From Flammeovirga pacifica (GTDB taxonomy: Bacteria > Bacteroidota > Bacteroidia > Cytophagales > Flammeovirgaceae): a stretch of DNA of 64,000 nucleotides. The position numbers and the translations under genes were made by a program. The notes below the pieces were generated by a model. That model was not told the DNA's origin. It saw only the letters and a program-made list of their open reading frames with translations, and did not search any database. The stretch lies in NCBI RefSeq assembly GCF_000807855.2, contig NZ_JRYR02000001.1:4711791-4775790 (forward strand), read 5' to 3'. Of this stretch, positions 35,673 to 44,175 are shown piece by piece (the stretch's first letter is position 1; every line of letters starts with the position of its first letter).

Positions 35673-37010
35673 TTATTCGTATCGTAATGATTCTATTGGA
35701 TCTTGATTAGCGGCTTTACGAGCCGGCGAAATTCCAAAAATTATCCCAATAGAAGTGGCTACTCCAAAAGAGATTAAGACAGAAGAGAAAGAAACGATGG
35801 TAGGAATATCGGCCACACTAGCAATAATTGTTGCCATTATAAATCCTAATATTACTCCAATCGTACCTCCAGATAAACTGATTAATACAGCTTCTAATAA
35901 AAACTGAAGGATAATATCTTGTTTTTTGGCACCTAAAGAAATCCTTAAACCTATTTCTTTAATTCTTTCTAATACCGAAGCAAGCATGATATTCATGATA
36001 CCAATACCTCCAACAATTAAAGATATAGAGGCAATCGCACCCAAAACAATATTGAAAATGTCTTTGGTTCTTTGTTGTTGTTTTAAAAGCATTTCTGGTA
36101 TAGAAATTTCAAAATCTACCTTATCGAAATGTCTACGAGTTAGCATTTTTTGAAGTACTTCTGCTGCTAATGATAAATCTTTAGACTCTGTCATTTGTAT
36201 CACAATTTTATCTAATTGATGATAATTGACTGCTTTTTTCTCTTGCACTTTATTTTGTGCAGCATCAGAAGCGGCTTTTTGAATATCAGATTTAGTAACT
36301 TTAGCTCTATCTTTATATCGTATTAGCATGGTATTGATAGGAATATAAACATCCATATTGGCGTTTCTAATCCCTAGCTTTTCGAGATTTTTTGACGATA
36401 CCATTCGTTCCTTCAATACCCCAATAACCGTGAGCCATTGCCCACCACATTTTATTTGCTTACCAATAGGATTTTCTTTGCTAAAAAATCTAGTTTGTAA
36501 TCCTCTACCTATAACACAGACAGGTTTTCCGAATTTGAAATGTGTATTATTAAAGAAATTACCTTCATTTATTTCATGATTATAGATCTCAAAATAAGCA
36601 TTCTGAACGCCAATTAATTTTGTAGATCTTCTTACACCATTTTTAATAATATAAGTATCTAATTCAATTTCAGGACTTATTTTCTGTACATTGGGTAATG
36701 TATTTGTAATATTATTTAAATCTAAAAGACTTAAACCTGGGGAAAATTTATTCTTATCATTACTGTCATCACCTTCTTGTATTTTTTCTTCACTTTGTTC
36801 TTTTACAGGAGAAATGACAATGTTATTTACTCCAACCAATTTCATTTGGTCAAGTATTTCTTTTTGTGCTCCTTGTCCTACGGCAAGCATCGCAATTACA
36901 GCCCCTACACCAAAGATAATTCCTAAAGCGGTTAAAAAAGATCTTAAAGTATTGGCTAAAATTGCTTCAAAAGCAATAGACAGGTTAATTAATATTCTTT
37001 CTGTCATCAT
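35673..37010 (-). CDS. FtsX/MacB-type ABC permease
   Basis: 445-aa inner-membrane protein with one N-terminal helix (RSFLTALGIIFGVGAVIAML), a large periplasmic MacB core domain (about 45-310), and three C-terminal helices, the last ending GISPARKAANQDPIESLRYE as in MacB-like permeases. No nucleotide-binding domain is fused. The operon lacks a separate ATPase gene, so one encoded elsewhere must energise it. The ATG overlaps the stop of the adaptor gene (TAATG; a second ATG follows directly). Substrate unknown; MacB-type systems export peptides, lipoproteins, siderophores or macrolides. Confidence 0.9.
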   Translation of the reverse strand: MMTERILINLSIAFEAILANTLRSFLTALGIIFGVGAVIAMLAVGQGAQKEILDQMKLVGVNNIVISPVKEQSEEKIQEGDDSNDKNKFSPGLSLLDLNNITNTLPNVQKISPEIELDTYIIKNGVRRSTKLIGVQNAYFEIYNHEINEGNFFNNTHFKFGKPVCVIGRGLQTRFFSKENPIGKQIKCGGQWLTVIGVLKERMVSSKNLEKLGIRNANMDVYIPINTMLIRYKDRAKVTKSDIQKAASDAAQNKVQEKKAVNYHQLDKIVIQMTESKDLSLAAEVLQKMLTRRHFDKVDFEISIPEMLLKQQQRTKDIFNIVLGAIASISLIVGGIGIMNIMLASVLERIKEIGLRISLGAKKQDIILQFLLEAVLISLSGGTIGVILGFIMATIIASVADIPTIVSFSSVLISFGVATSIGIIFGISPARKAANQDPIESLRYE

Positions 37011-38248
37011 TATTCCAAAGAAGATATTTTTTCACTTACAGAGTTGGGAGTAGTTAAGGAGATTTCATCTCCATCTGAAAGACCAGCTAGAATCTGAATA
37101 TCTTGATCATTCATTAATCCGGTTTTAACTTCGTATTTAGAAAAGCCACCAACTGTTTTTTTATAAACGAAAGTCAGAGAGTCACCTTCAGTATGTAATG
37201 CTTCTATAGGAATTAGCAATGCATTTTCTACTTCACCCGTTTGAATAATATTTGATGTTGTCATAGAAGGCCTAAGTGTGCTATCCGTTTCATTTACTAT
37301 AATTATAACTTCAAAAACTTTAGCATCAGAATTAGGTTTCTGCTCTCCTACGTTAGCTACTTTTGTTACTTTTCCGGTCAATTTTTTATCAGGAAAAGCG
37401 TCTAGCCCGATAATAACGGATTGATTTTTACTAATTTTCCTAATATCAACCTCATTGACATACGTTTTTGAGATCATCACAGATAAGTCGGGTAATGTGG
37501 CAACAACAGGGTCCCAAGCTCTAATATTAGTACCTTCTTTTTTCTTTTTGCCATCCCAATCTTTAGCATAAATGACCATACCCGATTCAGGAGCCATAAT
37601 CGTAAACTCACTAAATAAATCTTGTAGAAAAGTCACTTTGCTTTTAGCTTGGCTTAACGTTGCATTAGCTTCGCGCATTTTAGCACTAAGCTGCTTTTGT
37701 TTGACTAAATAATTTGTTTTCGTTTGCTTTAGATCTCTATTAGCTTTGATTACTTCTATTTCTGCTTGTTTGATTGTAGCAGGAGGTTCGAAAGCAGATT
37801 GTTCTAGTGCTAACTTTTTTTCTTGAACAGTAAATTCCAGGTTAATTATTTTATCTCTTTCTTGGCTTAACTGTAATGCGGTATCTAATTGTGTTTGTTC
37901 CCATTGAGATTCTGCTTTCGTTAAATCAGTTTGTTTCTGTTCTAATTTGTCAGCAAGAGAAGAAGCATCTAGTTGTGCTACTTGATCTCCTTTTTGAACA
38001 ACTGTTCCTTCTGGGACTAAACTATTGATTTTTGTTTCCCAAATTTGAGCTTGCCTCATGCCAAGAGGCCCTTGTATTTCTACAAAATTTTTCGCTTCTA
38101 ATTCTCCAGTGGTACTTACATTAATGTAGAGATTATCTATACGTGCCTTAGAAAGTAAAACTTCTTCTGATGTTTTACTGGAAAAGAGATAGATAGTAAT
38201 AGAGATTAGAGTTAAAGCCACTAGGCCTACTATTTGTTTTTTATTCAT
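37010..38248 (-). CDS. HlyD/MacA-type periplasmic adaptor
   Basis: 412-aa membrane-fusion protein anchored by an N-terminal helix (IVGLVALTLISITIYLF). The half-lipoyl motifs surround a long helical hairpin at about 95-215 (QKQTDLTKAESQWEQTQ and EVIKANRDLKQTKTNYLVKQ), followed by the second lipoyl half (FTIMAPESGMVIYA), a beta-barrel domain and a membrane-proximal domain. It bridges the FtsX-type permease and TolC encoded downstream. First gene of the operon; its stop is fused with the permease start. Confidence 0.92.
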   Translation of the reverse strand: MNKKQIVGLVALTLISITIYLFSSKTSEEVLLSKARIDNLYINVSTTGELEAKNFVEIQGPLGMRQAQIWETKINSLVPEGTVVQKGDQVAQLDASSLADKLEQKQTDLTKAESQWEQTQLDTALQLSQERDKIINLEFTVQEKKLALEQSAFEPPATIKQAEIEVIKANRDLKQTKTNYLVKQKQLSAKMREANATLSQAKSKVTFLQDLFSEFTIMAPESGMVIYAKDWDGKKKKEGTNIRAWDPVVATLPDLSVMISKTYVNEVDIRKISKNQSVIIGLDAFPDKKLTGKVTKVANVGEQKPNSDAKVFEVIIIVNETDSTLRPSMTTSNIIQTGEVENALLIPIEALHTEGDSLTFVYKKTVGGFSKYEVKTGLMNDQDIQILAGLSDGDEISLTTPNSVSEKISSLE

Positions 38249-38463
38249 TAGTTGGTTTGCTGAAGATATATGAATAGACTGAATAATTTGACACTATAAT
38301 TTTGTAAAAACCTGACAATAAGTAATGATTAATTGTATTAAGCTTTGTTAATCTGGAGATATTACTATCAAAATAACTTCAAGTATTTTAAAACAAATAA
38401 AAAGAAAATAGTCTCTTTGTATTAATATCATCAAAAACGGCTTCAAAACTTGAGTAATCTTTA

Positions 38464-38471
38464 TATATTTG
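38464..38471 (+). promoter_or_regulatory. Candidate -7 element of asnS
   Basis: TATATTTG (TAnnTTTG), 62 nt before the GTG start of asnS; no well-spaced -33 element. Confidence 0.4.
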
Positions 38472-38533
38472 TGCTCATTTTTGTGGGCAATATGTGTTGT
38501 CCTTTTTTATTGAACATTTAAACTACCACGCAA

Positions 38534-39964
38534 GTGAAAAGGATTAAAATAAAAGACTTGCTGGCATCAGGAGAAATCGGTGCCAAAGTAACTGTTAAAG
38601 GATGGGTTAGAACATTCAGAAGTAATCGTTTTATCGCTTTAAATGACGGTTCTACTATCAATAATATACAAGCAGTGGTAGATTTTGAAAATACAGACGA
38701 AGATCTACTAAAAAGATTAACTACAAGTGCTGCAGTGAGTATCGATGGTACTGTAGTAGAATCTCAAGGTAAAGGTCAACGTATAGAAATTACTGTTGAT
38801 ACTTTAGAAATACTAGGTGATGCAGATCCGGATGAATATCCACTTCAACCTAAAAAACACTCTTTAGAGTTTTTAAGAGAGAAGGCGCATTTACGTCCTC
38901 GTACACAGACTATGAGTGCTGTTTATAGAGTTCGTAACGCTTTAGCTTACGGAATTCATAAATTCTTTAATGAGAAAGGATTTATGTATATGCATACACC
39001 AATCATTACAGGTTCTGATGCAGAAGGAGCAGGGGAAATGTTTAAAGTAACAAACGTTGATCTTAAAAATCCTCCGCTAACAGAAGAAGGTGAAATTGAC
39101 TTCAAAGAAGATTTCTTTGGAAAAGCTGTGAATCTTTCAGTATCTGGACAGTTAGAAGCAGAAGTAGGTGCAATGTCTATGGGTGAAGTGTATACTTTTG
39201 GCCCAACATTTAGAGCTGAAAATTCTAACACAACACGTCACTTAGCAGAATTCTGGATGATTGAACCAGAGATGGCTTTTTATGATTTGGATGACAACAT
39301 GGACTTAGCAGAGGAGATGATCAAATATTTGATTGACTTTGCAATGGAACAGTGTCCTGATGATTTAGCTTTCTTAGATCAGAGATATGCACAAGAGCAA
39401 AAATCAAAACCTCAAAACGAAAGATCAGATTTAGGTCTTTTAGACCGTTTGAAATTTGTATCTGATAATAACTTTGAGCGTTTAACTTATACAGAAGCAA
39501 TTGATGTATTAAAGCGTTCTAAACCTTTCAAAAAAGGTAAATTTAAATATCCAGTAGATTGGGGTATTGATTTACAATCTGAACACGAACGTTATCTTGT
39601 AGAAAAGGAATTCAAGAAGCCAGTAATTCTAACAGATTATCCTAAAGACATCAAATCATTTTATATGAAACAAAATGACGATGGGAAAACTGTAAGAGCA
39701 ATGGATGTTTTATTCCCAGGTATTGGTGAAATTATCGGTGGATCTCAAAGAGAGGATTCGTTAGAGAAATTAACTACAAGAATGGACGAAATGGGAGTAC
39801 CTCATGAAGAACTTTGGTGGTACCTTGAATTACGTAAATTTGGAACAGCACCTCACTCAGGTTTTGGTTTAGGTTTCGAAAGAATCGTATTATTCGTTTC
39901 AGGTATGTCAAATATCAGAGACGTAATTCCATTCCCTCGTGCTCCGAAAAGTGCAGATTTCTAG
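38534..39964 (+). CDS. asnS: Asparaginyl-tRNA synthetase
   Basis: Class IIb aminoacyl-tRNA synthetase, 476 aa. N-terminal OB-fold anticodon-binding domain ([20 protein letters not shown]), then the class II core: motif 1 around [21 protein letters not shown], motif 2 [21 protein letters not shown] and motif 3 [13 protein letters not shown]. The [13 protein letters not shown] segment and lack of an Asp-type C-terminal insertion favour AsnRS. It starts with GTG at 38534; no in-frame ATG lies upstream. Monocistronic, with a terminator. Confidence 0.97.
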   Translation: MKRIKIKDLLASGEIGAKVTVKGWVRTFRSNRFIALNDGSTINNIQAVVDFENTDEDLLKRLTTSAAVSIDGTVVESQGKGQRIEITVDTLEILGDADPDEYPLQPKKHSLEFLREKAHLRPRTQTMSAVYRVRNALAYGIHKFFNEKGFMYMHTPIITGSDAEGAGEMFKVTNVDLKNPPLTEEGEIDFKEDFFGKAVNLSVSGQLEAEVGAMSMGEVYTFGPTFRAENSNTTRHLAEFWMIEPEMAFYDLDDNMDLAEEMIKYLIDFAMEQCPDDLAFLDQRYAQEQKSKPQNERSDLGLLDRLKFVSDNNFERLTYTEAIDVLKRSKPFKKGKFKYPVDWGIDLQSEHERYLVEKEFKKPVILTDYPKDIKSFYMKQNDDGKTVRAMDVLFPGIGEIIGGSQREDSLEKLTTRMDEMGVPHEELWWYLELRKFGTAPHSGFGLGFERIVLFVSGMSNIRDVIPFPRAPKSADF

Positions 39965-39993
39965 AATAAGACTTATATAAGTTAACTATATTG

Positions 39994-40024
39994 AAGCCGT
40001 TGATAAGTATCAGCGGCTTTTTTT
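39994..40024 (+). terminator. Terminator of asnS
   Basis: 12-bp stem AAGCCGTTGATA / TATCAGCGGCTT (one G-U) and T-run. Confidence 0.9.
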
Positions 40025-40067
40025 ATAAACTTAAACACCTTTTTTAATTCAGTCTTAATCCTTTAAC

Positions 40068-40108
40068 TTACCTATTACCTATTACCTATTACCTATTACC
40101 TATTACCT
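40068..40108 (+). repeat. Heptanucleotide tandem repeat before a start codon
   Basis: ATTACCT is repeated five times (40074-40108), preceded by TTACCT, giving about 5.9 units of 7 bp. It ends 9 nt before the ATG of the TfoX_N-domain gene. Such short repeats change copy number by slippage and here would change the leader or promoter spacing. Confidence 0.95.
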
Positions 40109-40117
40109 AGAATAAAT

Positions 40118-40465
40118 ATGGCATACGACGAGTATTTAGGAGAACGTATAACCCGATGGTTTCAAGAACAGAAAGTGGATTTCTTCCCCAAGAAAATGAT
40201 GGGAGGGTTAATTTTTATGGTGAATAATAAAATGTGTTGTGGTATTCATATAGACAAAAAGTTTGGGGATAGTTTACTAATGGCTAAAATTGGAGAAGAG
40301 CAATATGCACAAGAAATACATAAAGCTGAAACCCTCCCAATGGACTTTACAGGAAGACCAATGAAAGGGTTTATATTTATCAAGCCCGAGGGGTTTGATA
40401 TGGATGAACAATTAGAATATTGGTTAGAAAAATCCTTAGATTACAATATCCAACTGTATGGATAA
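40118..40465 (+). CDS. TfoX N-terminal domain protein
   Basis: 115 aa, one TfoX_N domain, no C-terminal TfoX domain. Signatures: AYDEYLGERITRWF at the start, KKMMGGLIFMVNNKMCCGI, and the PMDFTGRPMKGFIFI segment. In gamma-proteobacteria full TfoX/Sxy controls competence; the role of isolated N-domain proteins is unknown, so regulation of DNA uptake should not be assumed. The leader holds the heptanucleotide repeat. It converges on the first of three secreted paralogues (20-nt gap). Confidence 0.9.
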   Translation: MAYDEYLGERITRWFQEQKVDFFPKKMMGGLIFMVNNKMCCGIHIDKKFGDSLLMAKIGEEQYAQEIHKAETLPMDFTGRPMKGFIFIKPEGFDMDEQLEYWLEKSLDYNIQLYG

Positions 40466-40484
40466 TTGATCTAGGAAATTTTTT

Positions 40485-40928
40485 CTAATCGAATGATTTT
40501 ACCTTAGTGGTTGAATTATCAACAGGTCTCCAACCTAGGTCTTCATAGAATTTATAGGTATATTTTTTCCAGGTAATATCACCTGATTCTTTATCAACTT
40601 TTTTCTTTCTCCAAATTAATAGACATTCATTTCCATCTGAGTAATCTGTATATACTCTAACAAAATCAGAACCTTCATTTAAATTATCAAATAAAATATT
40701 GTCTGTAGTTTTATCAACAATCATTTTATGATGTTTACCATCTTTGAAAATTTCTAATGTTCCATTATTGGCAACACCATTAATAAATGGAGCTGTTTTT
40801 ACTTTTGGTGGAGTATTCATGTGATCATAATTTCTATTAGATTCTTTACCATGATCACCACCATCAGCAAAAGTGAATGATGAGATAAATAATAAAACTA
40901 AAACCGATATAATTGAATACTTTTTCAT
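40485..40928 (-). CDS. Secreted protein of unknown family, paralogue A
   Basis: 147 aa with a signal peptide (MKKYSIISVLVLLFISSFTFA). First, by coordinate, of three tandem paralogues. The shared core is YDHMNTPPKVKTAPFINGVA, then LEIFKDGKHHKMIVDKTTDN, ILFDNLNEGSDFVRVYTD, LIWRKKKVDK, ITWKKYTYKF and GWRPVDN at the end. Mature N terminus is short, charged and His-containing (DGGDHGKE). The pattern suggests a small beta-rich exported domain; I do not recognise the family. One cysteine (ECLLIW), no lipobox. Confidence 0.85.
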   Translation of the reverse strand: MKKYSIISVLVLLFISSFTFADGGDHGKESNRNYDHMNTPPKVKTAPFINGVANNGTLEIFKDGKHHKMIVDKTTDNILFDNLNEGSDFVRVYTDYSDGNECLLIWRKKKVDKESGDITWKKYTYKFYEDLGWRPVDNSTTKVKSFD

Positions 40929-40982
40929 GACATTTTTTCTTTGTTCACTTACTTATATCGAAGAATTTAAAATGTCACCTAT

Positions 40983-41017
40983 AAAAAAAGGTTATCTCAA
41001 AAAAAATGAGACAACCT
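40983..41017 (-). terminator. Terminator between paralogues B and A
   Basis: AGGTTATCTCA / TGAGACAACCT (40989-40999 with 41007-41017), one mismatch, T-run on the minus strand. Confidence 0.8.
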
Positions 41018-41079
41018 ATCCAATTTATAACAATAACCAATACTACTAACCAATATTGTTTTTTAACACAGTAAGTCAA

Positions 41080-41523
41080 TTACTTATAGGATTTTACTTG
41101 ATTTGTTGTGTTATCAATGGGTCTCCAACCTATTGTAGAATATTCCTTATAAGTAAATTTAGACCAAGTGATTTCACCTGTTTTATTATCTTTCTTTTCT
41201 TTTCTCCAGATAATTAAGCAATCTTTTCCATCTGTTTGATCTGTGTATATTCTAACATAATCTGTTTCTTCATTTAAACCATCGAATAGAATATGATCCG
41301 TCTTACTATCAATAATCATCATGTGTTTACGACCTTCTTTAAATAGCTCTAATGAAGTTTCATTAGCAAGACCTTTAATAAAGGGTGATGATACATCTTT
41401 TGGAGCAGTATTCATATGATCATATTTTTCACTTTTATTCTTTTCTTCACCTTCCTCACCATGATCAGCCATAATGAATAATGAAATAAATAGAAAGGGT
41501 AATGTGATAAGTAGCTTTTTCAT
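41080..41523 (-). CDS. Secreted protein of unknown family, paralogue B
   Basis: 147 aa with a signal peptide (MKKLLITLPFLFISLFIMA). Same architecture as paralogue A: acidic/His mature start (DHGEEGEEK), YDHMNTAPKDVSSPFIKGLA, LELFKEGRKHMMIIDSKTDH, ILFDGLNEETDYVRIYTD, CLIIWRKEKKD, ITWSKFTYKEY and GWRPIDN. By eye more than half of the mature residues match A. It has its own terminator, so the copies may be expressed separately. Function unknown. Confidence 0.85.
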   Translation of the reverse strand: MKKLLITLPFLFISLFIMADHGEEGEEKNKSEKYDHMNTAPKDVSSPFIKGLANETSLELFKEGRKHMMIIDSKTDHILFDGLNEETDYVRIYTDQTDGKDCLIIWRKEKKDNKTGEITWSKFTYKEYSTIGWRPIDNTTNQVKSYK

Positions 41524-41614
41524 AATATAATTGTTTGAATGTAAACTAAATAACGACTTACCTAAATGAAAAGATGTTTAACTTTAAACAAATTAACATA
41601 AAATGTGTTTTTCA

Positions 41615-41645
41615 ATAAAAAAAGGTTGATCATAGACCAACCTTT
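41615..41645 (-). terminator. Terminator between paralogues C and B
   Basis: AAAGGTTG / CAACCTTT (41621-41628 with 41638-41645), T-run on the minus strand. Confidence 0.8.
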
Positions 41646-41670
41646 ATGTTTAAAGTGCTTGTTAGTAAGT

Positions 41671-42129
41671 TTATTTAAATGCTTTTACTATAGTGGTTTT
41701 ATTATCCACAGGCCTCCAACCTACATTGGGGATTTTTTTATAAGTATATTTTTTCCAAGTGATTTTGCGATTCTTTTTGTCATACTTCTTAATTCTCCAA
41801 ATGATTGCATTGGTAGTATGATCCCTTTCATCATTAAAAACCCTGACAAAGTCTTTTCCTTCAATAATTCCATCAAATAAAATATTATCAGATGATTTTT
41901 CGACCAACATTAAATGGTTCTTTGTATCACTATATATTTCTAATGTTGGATCTGCAGCAACACCTTTAATAAAAGGTGCAGTCTTAACTTTTGGCGGAGT
42001 TGCTAAATGATCATAATTACTTTTTTTATGCTTAGGATGTTTTCCATCATGATGATTTAATGATAATGCATAAATATTTGAACTGAAAAGTAGTAGCAGG
42101 CAGAAAATAGAATTTTTTAAAATATTCAT
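41671..42129 (-). CDS. Secreted protein of unknown family, paralogue C
   Basis: 152 aa with a signal peptide (ILKNSIFCLLLLFSSNIYA). Mature start LSLNHHDGKHPKHKKSNYDH is more His/Lys-rich than in A and B. Core: LATPPKVKTAPFIKGVA, LEIYSDTKNHLMLVEKSSDN, ILFDGIIEGKDFVRVFND, AIIWRIKKYDKKN, ITWKKYTYKKIP and GWRPVDNKTT. The cysteine of A and B is replaced by A at the corresponding place (NAIIW). Divergent from the GNAT operon. Function unknown. Confidence 0.85.
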   Translation of the reverse strand: MNILKNSIFCLLLLFSSNIYALSLNHHDGKHPKHKKSNYDHLATPPKVKTAPFIKGVAADPTLEIYSDTKNHLMLVEKSSDNILFDGIIEGKDFVRVFNDERDHTTNAIIWRIKKYDKKNRKITWKKYTYKKIPNVGWRPVDNKTTIVKAFK

Positions 42130-42228
42130 AATATTATTAATGTAAGGTGTATAGTATATTGATAATCAGTATTATTACAATTAAATAAACCACTCACCCT
42201 CACCTTATTAAGATCTATTAAAATATCT

Positions 42229-42236
42229 TACCTTTG
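42229..42236 (+). promoter_or_regulatory. Candidate -7 element of the GNAT operon
   Basis: TACCTTTG (TAnnTTTG), 42 nt before the GNAT ATG; only a weak -33. Confidence 0.45.
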
Positions 42237-42278
42237 TATGCATTATAATCATACATCAAACACACTTTCCTGTTTTAT

Positions 42279-42770
42279 ATGTCAACCCTTATCATAAGAG
42301 AAATACAAAAAGAGGATGATAGCATTATTGCCTCTATTATTAAAAAATCGTTGGAAGAACATAAAGCAAATTTACCCGGTACCGCTTATTTTGATGAAAA
42401 CCTAGGAAGGCTGTCTCAGTTTTATAAAGAAGAAAGTAATTCTGCATATTTTATTGCAGAATGGGACGGACAAATAGTAGGGGGTGCCGGAATAGGTAAA
42501 ATAATCGGTAATACTTCAAATATCTGCGAATTACAAAAAATCTATTTGTCTTCTTCTTACAGAGGGAAAGGTATAGGTATGGCTTTAATGAAAAAATGTC
42601 TAGATTTTGCAAAGTCTGAACAATACAATGCATGTTATTTAGAAACTATGCCTCAATTGGTGGGAGGGTTAAATCTCTATAAAAAAATGGGATTCGAATT
42701 ATTAGATCAACCTTTAGGTAACACATCTCATCATGCTTGTCAGATTTGGATGCTTAAATCTTTTAAATAA
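42279..42770 (+). CDS. GNAT-family N-acetyltransferase
   Basis: 163-aa acetyl-CoA-dependent acetyltransferase. IREIQKEDDSIIASIIKKSL opens the fold, AEWDGQIVGGAGIG is the central strand region, and the acetyl-CoA loop is RGKGIGMALMKKC (Q/RxxGxG/A). The acceptor is unknown. First gene of a tight operon (6-nt gap to the hydrolase gene). Confidence 0.92.
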   Translation: MSTLIIREIQKEDDSIIASIIKKSLEEHKANLPGTAYFDENLGRLSQFYKEESNSAYFIAEWDGQIVGGAGIGKIIGNTSNICELQKIYLSSSYRGKGIGMALMKKCLDFAKSEQYNACYLETMPQLVGGLNLYKKMGFELLDQPLGNTSHHACQIWMLKSFK

Positions 42771-42776
42771 TCAATT

Positions 42777-43742
42777 ATGCCTAATATTCAGTCTTCCTAT
42801 TCTCCTGGTTTTTTGTATCGAAATAGACACATTAATACAATTTTTGCAAATAGAATTCGTCCTCAAACAGTAGCACCCTATGTTAGAAAAAGGTTTCACT
42901 CTGAGGATGGCGATTTTTATGATGTTGATACCGTATTAAATGATCATTCTACAGCCATTGTTCTTATGCATGGACTTGAAGGATCTTCTCAGTCAAGCTA
43001 TATTCTTGAAATGGCACATCATTTTTCTGATAAGTATGATGTTTGGGCAATGAATCATAGAAGTTGTAGTGGGGAACCTAATCTTCTTTATTCATCTTAC
43101 CATAGCGGGCACACAAAAGATTTAGCAGCATTGATTAACTATTTAGAAGAGCGTTATCAATCTGTAATATTACTAGGGGTAAGTCTTGGAGGAAACATTA
43201 CTTTATTACATGTAGGGCAGTTAGGAGATGCAATATCCAAAAAAATTAAAGCAGTGATAGGCATATCTGTTCCTGTTCAATTAAATACTGCAGCTAAAGT
43301 GCTACAGAAATCAAAAAATTTGATATACCTTCAAGACTTTCTAGTATCTTTGAAGGGAAAAGTTATACCTAAACTAGAGAAATATAATAAGAGTCAAGAA
43401 TTAATCAACAAAATTCGTAAAGCAAAAACTTTTGTAGAGTTCGATAGTCTTTATACTGGTCCAGCTCATGGATTTAAAGATGCAGAAGATTATTGGACAC
43501 AATGTAGTGCAGAGCAATATTTACAACGTATAGCAATACCTACATTATTAGTTAATGCTAAAGACGATCCTTTTCTATCTGATGAATGCTACCCATTTGA
43601 AAAAGCAGAAAATAATGATGATCTGTTTTTGGAAACACCAAAGTATGGTGGACATGTTGGCTTTCTAACTTCATATAAAAGTAAAAGGTGGTATTTAACT
43701 AGAGTAGATGAATTTTTGATGGAACATTTAAAGAAAAATTAG
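42777..43742 (+). CDS. Alpha/beta hydrolase, YheT-like (COG0429)
   Basis: 321-aa predicted esterase or hydrolase. N-terminal YSPGFLYRNRHINTIFANRIR is typical of the YheT group; MHGLEGSS is the oxyanion-hole loop; the nucleophile is the Ser in GVSLGGN; NAKDDPFL gives the acid and GGHVGFL the catalytic His. Cytosolic, physiological substrate unknown. Middle gene of the GNAT operon. Confidence 0.92.
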   Translation: MPNIQSSYSPGFLYRNRHINTIFANRIRPQTVAPYVRKRFHSEDGDFYDVDTVLNDHSTAIVLMHGLEGSSQSSYILEMAHHFSDKYDVWAMNHRSCSGEPNLLYSSYHSGHTKDLAALINYLEERYQSVILLGVSLGGNITLLHVGQLGDAISKKIKAVIGISVPVQLNTAAKVLQKSKNLIYLQDFLVSLKGKVIPKLEKYNKSQELINKIRKAKTFVEFDSLYTGPAHGFKDAEDYWTQCSAEQYLQRIAIPTLLVNAKDDPFLSDECYPFEKAENNDDLFLETPKYGGHVGFLTSYKSKRWYLTRVDEFLMEHLKKN

Positions 43743-43743
43743 A

Positions 43744-43974
43744 ATGATTGGATTTTTATTCACCATACTAGGAATAATTACAGCAGTTACCACATGGATC
43801 ATATTCAAAGACAATGATCTAATTAGATATTCAGGTCTAATCGTATCTTTTTTATTTTTTGTGTACGGAGCTTACCTAAAAAATAAATATATGATTAAAT
43901 TAAAGAAAGAAATGAACGAAAAATTGGAAGCTGCTAAGAAAAAAAGAGAGATGGAAGCAAATAAGACAGCATAG
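43744..43974 (+). CDS. Small two-helix membrane protein
   Basis: 76 aa: two hydrophobic helices (about 3-21 and 29-46) and a charged, probably coiled-coil C-terminal helix (KKEMNEKLEAAKKKREMEA). The ATG is 1 nt after the hydrolase stop, which supports it as a real operon member. No recognised family. Confidence 0.7.
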   Translation: MIGFLFTILGIITAVTTWIIFKDNDLIRYSGLIVSFLFFVYGAYLKNKYMIKLKKEMNEKLEAAKKKREMEANKTA

Positions 43975-44064
43975 AGCTGTTATTTTATTGTTTACTGTAA
44001 TAAGCCCCTTTTTACTATAAAAACAGTGTTTTTATCTTAATTGTTTACTTAGTGATAACAGATG

Positions 44065-44092
44065 TTGACCATTTGATGGCGAACCATTTTTG
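44065..44092 (+). promoter_or_regulatory. Possible promoter of the amylase gene
   Basis: TTG (44065-44067), 17 nt, CATTTTTG (one mismatch to TAnnTTTG), 83 nt before the ATG. Confidence 0.3.
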
Positions 44093-44175
44093 CGTTTCTA
44101 CGTCTAAAAGATCATGTTTGTGAAACAATACATCACAAATTAATAATCTTATCAAAAGAGTTATTACTTACAACA

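Noticed and set aside
40068..40108. Heptanucleotide array considered as a CRISPR or protein-binding iteron array
   Set aside because: Units are 7 bp with no spacers and no cas or replication genes nearby; a simple sequence repeat explains it.
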